From the NCBI RefSeq assembly GCF_019320115.1, contig NC_089597.1, positions 123,591,485-123,655,484 of the forward strand: 64,000 nucleotides of DNA, in the 5' to 3' direction. Made by a program: the position numbers and the translations under genes. The notes under the pieces are model-generated. The model saw nothing but the letters and a program-made list of their open reading frames with translations, searched no databases and was not told the DNA's origin. Numbering within the stretch: position 1 is the first letter of the stretch; each line of letters begins with the position of its first letter. This stretch comes from Miscanthus floridulus (lineage: Eukaryota > Streptophyta > Magnoliopsida > Poales > Poaceae). Positions 44,586 through 56,071 of the stretch are shown here, piece after piece.

Positions 44586-46271
44586 TTGGTGACAGCAACC
44601 CCTACAGTGATCCCCGGCACACCCGTGGTGGGCACACCGATAATGTCGTCCGCTGCACCGACTCCTCCTATGACTCCAGCACCGGCAACGACTTGGCTGC
44701 CCCAGCCCGAGTTTGTCTTGCCACCTCCGAACATGGAGGAGTACTTGAACGTTGATAATGATGATGACGTCGAGCCAAGGTACCGCACCATCGACAACAT
44801 CCTCAGAGCAGCATCACCGCCTGGCCTTGTTGCACGTCAGGTAGCTGCTGAGCTCCATCTACAGATCGAGGAGGAGCCAACCACCTTCGCTGAGGCTGAG
44901 AAGCATGAGTCCTGGCGTTGCGCCATGATCGAGGAGATGGACTCCATCGAGAGCAACCGGACATGGCGTCTGGTGCCCCTTCCACCCGGTCTCCGGCCGA
45001 TTGGGTTGAAGTGGGTGTACAAGGTGAAGAAGAACACCGCCGGTGAGGTGATCAAGCACAAGGCGTGGCTCATCTCGAAGGGGTACGTCCAGCAGCCAGG
45101 TGTGGACTTCGACGAGGTCTTCCCGCCCGTAGCTCGCATCGAGTCAGTGCGGCTGCTGCTGGCACTCGCTGCCCAGGAGGGGTGGCCGGTGCACCACATG
45201 GACGTCAAGTCCGCGTTCCTCAACGGCGAGCTAGTCGAGGAGGTCTATGTCAGGCAGCCTCCCGGCTTCGTCATCGATGGCCATGAGGACAAGGTGTTGC
45301 GCCTAGACAAGGCGCTCTATGGACTTTGTCAGGCACCGCGTGCGTGGAATATAAAGCTCGATGAGACGCTGGTGGCGCTCGGCTTCAGCCACAGCACGTC
45401 GGAGCATGCTGTCTATGCTCGTGGCAAAGGCGCTTCTCGTCTGCTGGTGGGGGTCTACGTCGATGACCTCATCATCACCGGGAACGACGCTAGCGAGATC
45501 ACGAAGTTCAAGCGAGAGATGAGCACCAGGTTCAAGATGAGTGATCTGGGCTTACTCTGTTTTTATCTTGGGATTGAGGTGCGTCAGGGTGGCGACGGCA
45601 TCAAGCTGTCTCAGGTGGCGTACGCGCGCAAGATCCTGGAGAGTGTGGGCATGGCGAGCTGCAATCCGTGCGATACTCCTATGGAACCCGTTCTGAAGCT
45701 GTCGAAGGCTAGTACAGCTGCGCCGGTTGATGCCACTGAGTACCGGGGTCTTATCGGCTGCCTCCGGTACTTGGTGCATACTAGGCCGGACATCGCTTTC
45801 GCCGTCGGCTACGTCAGTAGGTTTATGGAGAATCCCACCACCGAGCACCTCAACGCGGTGAAGTGGATTCTACGCTACATCACGGGCACGATCGACTACG
45901 GCTGTTGCTACAAGCATGGCGGCAAGGAGCTGAAGTTGCACGGGTACAGCGATGCCGACATGGGCAGCGACATTGATACAAGGAAGAGCACCACTGGCGT
46001 GTTGTTCTTTCTTGGGTCCTGCCCCGTGACTTGGCGGTCCTAGAAGCAAAAGGTCGTCGTGTTATCGTCCTGCGAAGCGGAGTACATTGCAGGGACGACG
46101 GCGGCCTGTCAAGGTATATGGCTGGCGCAGTTGCTTGCAGAGCTGAAGAGCGAGCAGCGCACAACTTTCCTGCTGAAGATGGATAGCCAATCGGCTATAG
46201 CCCTCAGTAAGAATCTCGTTTTCCACGACCGAAGTAAACACATAGATGTGAGATTTCATTTCATTCGGTAG
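44586..46271 (+). pseudogene. C1 reverse transcriptase and RNase H
   Basis: Copies element RNA into DNA. The 44586-46043 part is open: RT begins at WRLVPLPPGLRPIGLKWVYK, then MDVKSAFLNGELVEEVYV (Asp), LYGLCQAPRAW, and YVDDLIITG (the catalytic YVDD box, intact). RNase H follows: DADMGSDIDTRKSTTG, then a TAG within CPVTWRS-stop-KQK. It continues with SSCEAEYIAGT, DSQSAIALSKN and HIDVRFHFIR. Only that TAG and a stop at 46269 interrupt it. This is the best preserved coding block in the window. Confidence 0.92.
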
Positions 46272-46419
46272 TGTGTTGGAGATGGGAAGATGGACATTAA
46301 GCACGTCCGCATTGAGGGGAAAGATCACCAATATTCTGATGAAGCCGCTCCCGCGAGATCGTTTCTGCGAACTTCGTATAAAGCTGGGCGTTGTCAAGAT
46401 CGGCGAGGAACTTCAGGCT

Positions 46420-46431
46420 TAGGGGGTGAAA
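46420..46431 (+). other. C1 polypurine tract
   Basis: TAGGGGGTGAAA directly before the 3' LTR. Confidence 0.85.
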
Positions 46432-46820
46432 TGTAAGCAAGGCATGTAATCCTGAGTTCCTGCTTATTTCCTTTCTGATAGATAGCGTTGAGCTCGGCTT
46501 GGAAAGTTCCTCCCGAGCGCGTCGTTGTATCAAGAGGCAACAAATCCTGCTGATCTTGCGTGTGGGATGGCACACGTTAATAGGGTCATGCATGGCATCA
46601 TGCTGCATAGCGGACGGCAAGATTAGCTTGGCCGATCCTTTCCTTTCTTTTACTTTCCAGAATTAGCGTCAGCGTTATATATAAATAGTTGGCTAATGTA
46701 TTGAAAAAAGCTATCACGGTTTGTGCAGCACCAAAAACTCCTGAGTCTTATTTGCATCTTAGCGTTCGTAAGCGAGTTTATCGGAAGAATTCCGGCCGCC
46801 GGAGAGAGTTCCGGCTGACA
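46432..46820 (+). repeat. C1 3' LTR
   Basis: 389 bp, near-identical to 33808-34194. Ends CCGGCTGACA and is followed by the target duplication GAGCA. Confidence 0.95.
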
Positions 46821-46825
46821 GAGCA

Positions 46826-47335
46826 AATAGCAGCAGCAACGGTGTTAAAGGATTCTCATCCCTTTCTGAGATACATATTAGGTCGTGCTACAAATTATTG
46901 AGTCTTGAAGAATTTCTGATACCAGATTATCTACCTGTCGTGAAGACCATTTGTGTTGAGTCTTGTGAGTTGACATCCCTATCTGTTGATAGGCTTGATG
47001 GACTGCAGAACCTTTCAATTTTAAATTGTCCCAGATTGAACCCGCAGAGGGTGATGACATTTCCATCCTCTCTTAAGGAGCTTCTTTTGCGAAAATGTCG
47101 AAGGATAGAAACCATCAACATCGACAATAGCCAGTTGGGCAGTTCTCCAGCACTGGAGAAACTGACCATTTCGTCGTGTCCAGTCCTCAGATCCATTGGT
47201 GGTGCAACAGCTGTGGCCAAAATACAGAAAGTGGAGATAAGTGATTGTCCCGAGCTCAAGGAAATATACGACAGCCACTCAGACACTGGTATGTACAATG
47301 GCAGGAATTTTAATTACTTTATCCACCACAGCTAG
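46826..47335 (+). pseudogene. NLR gene, LRR part 2 and C-terminus
   Basis: Continues the LRRs in frame after the C1 duplication: DYLPVVKTICVESCELTSL, LQNLSILNCPRLN, SLKELLLRKCRRIE, ALEKLTISSCPVL, KVEISDCPELKEIYDS. It ends at TAG 47333. The last codons may be intron read-through, because a donor-like CACTG|GTATGT occurs at about 47287 just before MYNGRNFN. No stop or frameshift lies in this part, so the 3' end was intact until C1 inserted. Confidence 0.85.
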
Positions 47336-48282
47336 CATTTGTTGTTTAAGATTGGTACTAAGAATGCTGTATACTAATCTCATTATGTCACTCCTCAAAA
47401 AAATAGATCTATATCTTTCAGCTCATTAACCTTTTTCATTGTCTAGCCTAGTTATGGTTACATGAAAAAAAACTGCTTTTACTTATTAAATTGTACTCAT
47501 TTCTGCTCCATCTCCAAATATGTCATTTTCTATTCTTACAGTCAAACGTTCAAAGCTTTGCTTGGAAACCACTAATACAATTATTATAAGCGCTATAACG
47601 TTTGCACAAGAATGATATTAGTAGATTTTTCATCAGACTTATTTTCATACGAAGATCAGGAACCTGATTGCTGCACCTGTGGATGGTGTTGAAGTTGTGA
47701 TTCTGTTTTGCTTCTTTTGGAAGAGTTACCGAGTGTCTGTATCTTGGGCATATGGCGGAAGTACGTAAACGTCTGGTATAACTGTACCGACCTCTTCCTC
47801 CCCCGTTTTATGTCTGCTGAATCAGACCGGCATAGATTGTGGAGGAGCTTTTAGGGTCAGGTCATTTCTCTTAGCATCTAGTTTTCAGCTTTCTGAACTA
47901 TCTTTTAGGGTCACGTCATTTCTCTTAGCTTCTAGTAGTTTTCAGCTTTCTGAACTATCTTACAAGTGCTGTATTTCCGTTACATGGGTAATGGAAATGG
48001 AGAATTACCTCGATTCGAAAAAATGATCTTTTTGAAGAAAAAGTAGCATTGTATTTTTTTTGACACCATGTACATGCCTAATCTAATATCTATTATCCTT
48101 TTCAAAGGTAATTGGGTATTTTATAAAAGCAAAGCCAACCTAAGGAGCAACTTTGTGATTTTTCACTAAAAGAAAGAAAAATGCATATTGAAATTCGAGT
48201 TGGGGAGGATCAACCTAGATGGTTGATGAGATGCACGGCATCACCTCCAACTAGAACTAGTTGAGCAAATAAGCTTATTTCC
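47336..48282. other. NLR 3' flank
   Basis: No coding region. A 50-55 bp unit (AGGGTCACGTCATTTCTCTT, then TTCAGCTTTCTGAACTATCTT) is tandemly doubled at about 47853-47962. This may be the 3' UTR or terminal intron of the NLR gene. Confidence 0.45.
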
Positions 48283-49329
48283 TTGCACTACCGGAAACAG
48301 TAAATATGCCGAGTGTTTACCTATTTGCCGAGTGCAATTAATCGGGCACTCAACAAAGAGCTAATTTGCCAAGTGTATGACGTAAGACACTCGGCATACA
48401 TATTACACTCGGTAAAAAACAACATTTGCCGAGTGTAGACTATAAGACACTCGGCAATAAATTAACACTCGGCAAAATCGTATCACGTGACCGGCATGTG
48501 CGACGGCCGTCTGACGGCGTGCCGGGCGTTAGCAAAAATGCAACTTTGCCGAGTGTTTTGACAAAGTACTCGGCAAAATAATAAGTTTGCCGAGTGTTTT
48601 AATCCAGCACGCGGTAAAATTATAAGTTTGCTGAGTGTTTTTCCCCAACACTCGTCAAATACAAAACTTATTTTCCTCTCCTGCCCTCCAAACTTTTTCT
48701 ACCATCCACATACAACATGTGTTACTACATGTTAAAATTTGGTATATTTCTGAATCCGTTTGATATAATTAATTAATTTATTGCGTTTAGAGGAATTTTT
48801 TGGTATAAGTCAAATTTGAACTGCAAGTGATTCAAATAATGGAATAAAATGAATGAAAAAATTATATTCATGTTATTGAGTCCATTTTGAGGCCTTGTCC
48901 TAGAAATGAAAAGAATGTTTGAACATCTTGTTCACGAAACCTGACCACGAACGTGTGGTCGAATGATTTTTAAATTCTAAAAAAAGCAAACGAAGTCTGA
49001 AAAACATGAGATTTATCAAAGTCTCATGATATCATACGTGGAGGCTATGGTAAAAAATTGTGAAGGTTTCGGACAATCTGTCACGTACGATGTTTACAAT
49101 CCGAAGTATCTCAGAAGAAGAATCGTAGCGTAGAGAATGATCCGGTAAGATTTGGATTTAAAGTGACGGTCGAATTGGGGTTTGACTTCAGAACTTTTTG
49201 TATAGACAATAGAGAACACAGATTGATCCATGTGTAATTTTGGTAATTTTTTGGATCCGTTCGATAATTTTAATTTGTTAAGTGCAATTATAGAATTTTA
49301 ATTGTTATACATTGATTTTGAGCTACAAC

Positions 49330-49640
49330 TGCATGAAATAATAAGTTTTTTTTTCACTCCTGACCTTGAAACTTTTTCTACTCTCCACATACAACATGTG
49401 GTACTCCATGTTAAGAATTGATATATTTCTGGATCCATTTGGTAGGTACATACAACATGTTAAGATGTGGTATTGCATGAAATAATAAGTTTTTTTTCAC
49501 TCCTGACCTTCAAACTTTTCTACTCTCCACATACAGCATGTGGTACTCCATGTTAAGAATTGATATATTTCTGGATCCATTTGGTACGTACATACAATAT
49601 GTTAAGATGTGGTATTGCATGAAATAATAAGTTTGCCGAG
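49330..49640 (+). repeat. 144-bp tandem duplication inside T3
   Basis: TGCATGAAATAATAAGTTT starts at 49330, 49474 and 49616, so two full units and the start of a third. The units include a TACTCTCCACATACA-like stretch and differ by a few bases. Confidence 0.75.
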
Positions 49641-49989
49641 TGCCCGATATATGGGCCTAGCTATAGGTGCTTCTAATTTTTTTTGAAGGTTATTTGTTAA
49701 CTAGGCCTGATTAGCATTGGAAGTTTGTGAGTGCAGTTTCCAATACGTCCTCGTAGATATCAAACTTGCACAATCACATGTCCAGGTGTGCGACTCGAAG
49801 AGAACTTTCTCAGATCAATGACCTACTCATGGTGCTAAGTAAGTGAAGCTAGTAACATATAATTTTCTAATCACATAGCACATTCTAATAAAATGGTGTG
49901 TATGTTTCTCATTTTATGTATATCGGTTAATTCAATAAAACACACTACTGTTTTGTCTAACACTTGTGCATGTTGATGTCATCATAGCG

Positions 49990-50687
49990 TGAGAAACTTA
50001 AAACCCCAAAAGCTATTAGACTTCGAGATCAAAGAACTACAAGACACGGCCAATACTCCCACTCTCTCTCAGATTCGAGCACAGAGCACGGGTTCCAGTC
50101 CGACGATACGCCCACGGACGGACTCTACACGGTTCTAGATGAACGCACTCCAGGTTATTTCTGTTTTATTTATCGTTCATTGATTTTTACATACTTTTGC
50201 ATTGCATTGTAACATTGTGATGAAATATTGTAGGCTCAGCTAGAACAAGAAACGAGGCGCCGGGAGGAGCTAGAGGCGAAGATGGAGGCAGAGCGCCAGA
50301 GGACGGAGGCAGAGCGCCAGAGGATGGAGGTAGAGATGGCGGCAGAGCGGCAGAGGATGGAGCTACAGATGTTTGAATATATGAGAGGTGTTTATGCTGC
50401 AATCGGTCAACCTCCACCACCGTTTCCAGCCCCTCCTCCTGCTCCAAATACTGTTTCAGGCACTGTGAGTCGCTTTACAACCTTATAATCTAGTTTATGC
50501 AGAATCAATCTTACTTTGTATCCTTTGAAAGAGAGTAAAGTTATTTAAAATATGTGTTTACCTTGATATTAATCTTGTCGATGTTGACCTTTATGCCAAT
50601 CCCTTCTCCTTTGTGCAGCATCAATCGGCGGCATCGAATGAGCCTCATGCCCCAGCCCCGTCGCAGTGGAACTCGTGGCCCAAGTGA
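49990..50687 (+). pseudogene. T3 remnant: 3' exons of CACTA ORF1-type protein
   Basis: Three exons can be read. One ends at 50153 (TLSQIRAQSTGS, then a TAG, then MNALQ). The second is 50234-50464 (77 codons), a strongly charged coiled coil made of repeated AERQRMEAE-like units followed by a Pro-rich stretch (PPPPFPAPPPAP). The third is 50619-50687 (23 codons) ending SQWNSWPK-stop. Splice sites are TTGTAG|GCT, ACT|GTGAGT and TGTGCAG|CAT, all in phase. This is the C-terminal part of the accessory protein encoded by plant CACTA elements. The N-terminal part is deleted. Confidence 0.7.
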
Positions 50688-51534
50688 AGCCCTGTCGCAG
50701 TGAACTAGTGGCCTAAGTACTTGTGATTTTTTTTGTATTTGCATTTGTGGATTACCTGTGACCACTTGTGGTTGTGAATGAGCTATGACTACTATTTGTG
50801 AATTCTGAAGTTTATTTGCATCTGTGTTGTCGATATATCTATATGAATTGCCTGTGATGCCTATTGTGAACTATTTGTGATGGATGTGATGTTTATTTGA
50901 ATGTGGTACGTGGCTGTGACCGAACCAATTAAAATGATTATTTGTGGCAGCTTTGCCGAGTGTTACACTCGGCTAAGACCTCTTTTGCCAAGTGTCAGCT
51001 GTAAAACACTCGGCAAGGTGGACACGCGGCATCATTCTGTGCATTCTGGACTTAAAAATGGCATGTTTGCCGAGTGTCAGCCCTTTGACACTCGACAAAG
51101 AAGTCAAATTCTATCGATATTGGAACGGGCTTTGCCGAGTGCTCATACTGTGGCACACGGCAAAAGCAGTAAGTTTGCCGAGTGTCACTATTTGACACAC
51201 GGCAAACTGTACAGCTTTGCCAAGGGCCCCAAGTTTGACACACGGCAAAAAGTAAATCTTTGCCGAGTGTCTCACCGTTGACACTCAGCAAACGTGCCGT
51301 GATCGTTTCCCCGCCGTCACGTACTTTTTTCCGCCGAGTGTCGTTTTCAACTCTCGGCAAAGTCTTTGCCGAGTGCCCGACAGAAAACACTCGGCAAAGC
51401 TACTGTTTGCCGGTACTGTAGATGCCGTGTGCTCTTTGCCGAGTGTTACACTCGGCAAATCATTTGCCGAGTGTAATGTGGCCTTTGCCGAGTGCCTGTG
51501 GCACACGGCAAACTTACTGTTTCCGGTAGTGTTG

Positions 51535-51895
51535 GGCCCGTTTGGATCCTTGGAATTTTATTCATTCTAATAATTATAATTTAGGTTTAGATTAATTAAG
51601 CTAATATAGTTGTATATGGAATATATTTGTATATTATTGTTAGTCATACAAGGAACATACTTTATATGTTGCATTTCTATTGTAGGGAAGTGAGTTGAAG
51701 AGTATGATATAAGTTGGAAAGTAAAAATATAGTATGGTGATCTATAGAATTCATTTCCATTTTCCACCATATGAATTTGAGATAGGCTTATTTGTGAGCT
51801 TAGGAAAGTTGTGGAATGTTAAATTCTAAGCAAAATAGTCTAATCCATTAAGTAGATTCTAATTCCTCTAAAATGAAGAGATCCAGATATATTGT
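51535..51895. mobile_element. hAT-type MITE, approximate
   Basis: Starts GGGCCCGTTTGGATCC, a common terminus of grass hAT MITEs. A degenerate inverse (AAGAGATCCAGA) lies near 51880. It begins immediately after the T3 duplication, so T3 inserted at its edge. The right end is uncertain. Confidence 0.4.
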
Positions 51896-52529
51896 AGAAA
51901 AGAGTAGTATTTGTTTAGACTAATTTGTTATGGTAAATATATCGGATGCATTTTTAGCACATCCTTCTCCTTTCTGTGCCAAATAGCATTCTCCCTTTCT
52001 TCACCTGCTCTTCTCTACAGACTACAGTCTGCGCCTTCGCTGGTCTGCATGCATGCTGGCTTCCCGCCTCGATTCAGCTTCACCCCCACAGCACCTCAGC
52101 GACTTTCCACCCCTCAATTCTAGCTACCGAGCTGCCCTAGACGTGTGGGTCATGACGGTGAACTGATCGTTTGGTCCTGTTCCGTTCGCGGTCCAGAATT
52201 TGTTGCCAAAAAATAAAATATTCCACTTCATTTGGTTTTCTAGAAGTCGCCGTGCTAGGCTAAATGCAGTTTATTACTATACTAAGGTACGTTTATACTA
52301 CTCATCACTAGATAAACTTTAATCACCTCGATATCTCTGTATTTGATTTACAGAAGGGCCTGAAGAGTGAAGAGACGAATTCGAAGGGAGGAAACTGATC
52401 ACGGACTACCGAGGACACAAGTACGTGTACATTAGCAGGATACTACTATTAGGTTTGCCAGTCGGGACTAATACTGTTCTAATTCATAAATAAAGTACTC
52501 CATCCTTTGAGGTATTCGGTTTGCTTCTA
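51896..52529. other. Unassigned non-coding sequence
   Basis: Only short ORFs, none with features. A donor- or acceptor-like pattern is not consistent with any neighbouring exon. Confidence 0.35.
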
Positions 52530-52768
52530 CTCCCTATGTCCCTAAATAACTGTCGTTTTCACTTTCTGAGAAATAACTTTGACTAAATATATATTAAAGA
52601 ATATAAATATTTATGGTACAAAATTGATACCATTAGATAGATCGTTATATGTTTTTATAATAAATTTAATTATTTAAAGATATAAATGTTACACTTATTT
52701 TATATAAATTCAGTTAAACTTACGACAAAAAAATAAAAAAATAATAGTTATTTAGGGACGGAGGGGAG
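52530..52768. mobile_element. Stowaway-type MITE
   Basis: Ends CTCCCTATGTCCCTAAATA and (inverse) CTCCCCTCCGTCCCTAAATA match the Stowaway (Tc1/mariner) consensus. The interior is AT-rich, 239 bp in total. A TA precedes the left end, and the right flank reads CA, so one side of the TA duplication has mutated. Confidence 0.85.
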
Positions 52769-53430
52769 CAGATTGCAAGGTCAAAGTCCATCCAGTGGAG
52801 TAGTTCTTTTGGATTGATGTACGCAGCGCTCTACCCAAGAAATGCCTGAAGAGAAGTTATATTGCCTCTTCTTCTCTTCTCCCTACCACTGCACCAGGGA
52901 AAAGAGATGAGCCGATGAGGCGAGGAGATGAGAGGATACAAAATGCCGGGCAAACGATTTGACGCCTCGTTTGTCTCGTGGTGTTAATGGCGACGACGGT
53001 TTAAGTCAGCAGAGCAGTCAGAGAAAGTTGTACGTATTGGAGGCCCAGGAATAGCCCATCACGTACGCTTTCTACCTGCATTTGCATTGAAGGCCCATTT
53101 GGACCAAGTGTAAACGAGCCCAGCAGCCGAGTCAAAAGATGCCATAACGGCAAAGGATAGTTTGAAATCCTAACGGCAAAGGATAATTTGGAGCCGAGTA
53201 ACATGCACGATGACAAGACACGTCATTCTATATGTAAGCCATGTAATCAAGCGAAACAAGGTTTGGTAGGCTCATCAGTCAGCATGCATGTTTGCTGATT
53301 CATTATTAGTTGTATACATTTGCAATAGCTTAACAGACAGTGAAATTCAACCATGAGCAAGTAGATGTGACACATTACGCTTCAATCCGCTGTGTCTAGC
53401 TTGTTCTTAAGACAAGCAGAAATTATCAGC
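52769..53430. other. Unassigned non-coding sequence
   Basis: No supported gene. The word AACGGCAAAGGATA occurs twice, about 20 bp apart, near 53145-53185. Confidence 0.35.
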
Positions 53431-53434
53431 GTCA

Positions 53435-53590
53435 CGACCACGTGATGACACGACCCTGAATGTGCCGACTGGAAAGAGCAAGCCGGGGGAAGAGCACAAC
53501 AGCAGTGTTGATGCTGTACTATACTGTTGCATTGCAGCTATATATACGACGACAGCAAGTGCATAGCTGCTGAGAGCTCACAGCATCAGT
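53435..53590 (+). promoter_or_regulatory. Promoter-like stretch without its gene
   Basis: Contains a G-box (CCACGTGA near 53440) and a TATA box (CTATATATACG near 53540). A leader-like sequence runs up to the CACTA-like end at 53641. Nothing downstream looks like the missing coding exon, so this may be a host promoter cut off by the insertion. Confidence 0.35.
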
Positions 53591-53640
53591 GCCTTGTTGT
53601 TGTGTTGCACACTGCACTTTCTTAGACACGGCCAAGGACC

Positions 53641-53925
53641 GCCGCTACTGGAAACTCGAATATTTCTGTGAGTGTAAAAACCCACAGAAAAATGCAAATA
53701 TCCATGGAAAAATATTTTTCTGATGGTATAGCGTCGGAAAATAACACACAGAAATATAATGACAGAAAAATCGAATTTTTCTTTGGGTTCACCGTCAGAA
53801 ACAATTTTTCAGTGGGTCTCACAAACACAGAAAATTTGTGTTCGCCCAGATTAAAACTAATTTTTCTATGTGTTAAGCCTCACAAAAAAAGAAATAAACG
53901 CAAAGAAGTTTTTTTCTTCTAAATA
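53641..53925 (+). mobile_element. CACTA-like terminal fragment
   Basis: Starts GCTACTGGAAACTCG (compare CACTACTGGAAAC). It continues with many copies of ACACAGAAAAAT / TTTTCTGTGGGT-type subterminal words. The matching other end was not found. It abuts gag sequence of C2 with no LTR between, so one of the two is truncated here. Confidence 0.5.
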
Positions 53926-56010
53926 TGCCACAAGGAAGGCCACCACCTTGTCATTTTTCTTCTTCTTTAACAAGTATGGTGTGGAGGCCTTTTTGTCCAC
54001 CTTGTTGGTGTAGGTGTTGGAGAGCTTGTTTGTTTGTTTTTTCTCTTTCTTCTTAGCTCCTCCCCCATTCTTCACCTTGCACTCATAGGACTTGTGGCCT
54101 TCCTTGTGGCATAAGTAGCAAACCACGGTTTATCCTTCATCAAGCTTCTTCACTCCCTTGACGGTGTTATCTTGATGAAATTGGGCTTGCTTCGTCTTGC
54201 CTTTCACTTGAGTCAAGTCCTTGGTGAGGCGAACCACTTATTGCTTGAATTGCTCATTCTCCTTTGCGACCTCTTGTGTGCATGTTTCTACAACAATTTT
54301 CTCAACACAAATTTGGTTGCACAAGGGTGAGTCAAAACATAAATCATTACAAAAACTAGAGGCATCCTTTTTAGGCATGTAAAAAATAGAACCTTCCTTT
54401 TTAGATGCCTGGGTGGGGGTGGTACCGACGGCTTCAAGATTAGCAACTTTATTAGTTAGCTCATCATAATGTTTGCACATAGTTTCCATTTTGGCAAGCA
54501 AACTTTTATAAGCATCTTGTGAGCTAGCTAACTTTTTCTTTAATTTTTTATTTTTCTTTACAAGTTGCTCATCATTGATTGTGCAATTATTTGTGTTTGC
54601 ACTAGTCTCAAGTTGCTCAATTTTAGTAGATAGCTCCATATTAAGATTGGCAAAAGTTTCATATTGTTCGAGCAAAGTAGCATAAGCTTGTTGTGAGCTA
54701 TCTATTTTTTCTTTTAATTTTTTAAGCTTCTTTTGTTGACTAGTGCAAACTTTAGCAAAGTTAAGATTTTCTTGCATAATTTCATCATAAGAAGGTAGCT
54801 CATCATCACTATCACTATTATTGTCACTATCACTAGGGATAGACTGTTTGTTACCTCATGTCATAAGGCACACACGTGAGGTGCTTGATGATGAGTGCTT
54901 GTGCCCTCGCCTCTTGTGATGGTCTTCTTCTTCACTTGAAGAATCATCCATTGACCTTATTGATGTGAGGGCTTTGTCCTTGCACGCCTTCTTCTTTGTC
55001 TTGGGTGTGGGCTTATTTGGACAAACTTGCACAAAGTGCCCCAACTCGTTGCATCCATAGCATCCTTTCTTTCTTTGCTCATTTCTTTGATTAGTGAAGA
55101 TGAAATCTTAAATTTGGATGGGCACACCCTTGACATTGAGCATATGGATCATCTTCTCCACCTTGTTGATAAGTTTGATTGACTCTTCATCAAGGTCGGA
55201 GGTGGAGAAGGAAGATTGATCATCATCTGTTGAATCTTCATCATCATTATCATCATCATCATCCTCATCTTCTTCTTCATCTTCACTTGAGGAGCTTGAG
55301 CATGAGCTTATCTCAACTCGCTTGCCCTTCATCTTCTTTTTCTCACTACATGCGAGAGCTTTGCCTTTGCTTGATGAAGAGGCTTCTTCTTGACCCATCT
55401 TACATGACATTTCAAATGCCACTATCTTGCCAATGACTATGGCCGCCGTCATGGTGCTCAAGTCCTCCATATTGTGAAGGATGGTGACAATGCTTGCATA
55501 TTTCTTTTGTGGTAGCACGGAGATGATCTTCCTCACGATGTCTGCATCATCTAGCTTTGTTAATCCTATTGAATGGAGCTCATTGATAATTAGATTCAAA
55601 CGAGAATACATATCACGAACAAGCTCATCATCATTCATTTTAAAGGAATCATAATTTTGTTTAGCTAGACAATATTTTTGCTCACGGACATTAGTTGTGC
55701 TGTCATGGAGCTCTTGGAGTTTTAACTAAATTTCATGTGCCGTATTTAAAGTGAACACTTGGTTAAACACATCCATGCTAAAAGATTCAAAAGAGAAATT
55801 CTTAGCTCTAGCATTGAAATAAATTTCTTTTTCTTCACTCTTTGTGGGTTTATCGAGATTCTTAATGGGTTTCATCCCGTCATGAGTGACTCTCCAAACA
55901 CCCAAATATACTGCCTCAAGGTGACAAGCCATTCTAGCTTTATAGTAAGGAAAGTTAGTGCTGTCAAAGTGTAGAGGCCTAGAGGTATCCATCCCAACCA
56001 CTCTAATTAG
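53926..56010 (-). pseudogene. gag: C2 gag
   Basis: The likely start is MDTSRPLHFDSTNFPYY (about 55994). UBN2-type gag follows with SRLNLIINELHSIGLTKLDDADIVRKI and SVLPQKKYASIVTILHN. Next is an acidic run of Glu/Asp near 55220-55300 and a first zinc knuckle CYGCNELGHFVQVC (about 55050). Long coiled coils with KKLKKLKEK repeats occupy 54777-54238. A second knuckle CYLCHKEGHKSYEC lies at about 54090-54130. In-frame stops interrupt it at 55726, 55108, about 54856, 54238 and about 54131. The first (AHEI-stop-LKLQE) fits TGG to TAG. Confidence 0.85.
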
Positions 56011-56057
56011 CGTCGGCTCAACGGCGGTGAAGCCAAAGGTCCAAATTGAGCCAACTA

Positions 56058-56069
56058 GCTCTGATACCA
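56058..56069 (-). other. C2 primer-binding site
   Basis: Minus-strand TGGTATCAGAGC, initiator tRNA-Met type, 2 bp after the LTR end CTTTCA. Confidence 0.9.
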
Positions 56070-56071
56070 AT

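Larger units (their letters stand above)
33808..46820 (+). mobile_element. C1: Ty1/copia LTR retrotransposon inserted in the LRR exon
   Basis: LTRs at 33808-34194 and 46432-46820, PBS, PPT and a 5-bp GAGCA duplication are all present. Without the nested CACTA element T2 it is about 5.15 kb, normal for copia. Order is gag, protease, integrase, RT, RNase H. The LTRs differ at about 6 substitutions and a 2-bp indel, so it is the youngest datable LTR element here. The coding region has several stops and frame changes and cannot be autonomous. Confidence 0.95.
48286..51531 (+). mobile_element. T3: CACTA element with TTTGCCGAGTG repeats
   Basis: Termini CACTACCGGAAACAGTAA (left) and its near-perfect inverse TTACTGTTTCCGGTAGTG (right), flanked by the duplication TTG (48283-48285 and 51532-51534). 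Subterminal arrays of TTTGCCGAGTG lie at 48305-48655 and 50950-51500. The transposase gene is absent. Only the 3' exons of an ORF1-type gene remain, so it is non-autonomous. It belongs to the same family as T1, in the opposite orientation. The perfect ends suggest a more recent insertion than T1. Confidence 0.93.

Noticed and set aside
43975..44598. 207-codon minus-strand ORF
   Set aside because: Antisense shadow of the C1 integrase.
55179..55436. His/Leu-rich plus-strand ORF
   Set aside because: Antisense shadow of the acidic Glu/Asp run in C2 gag.
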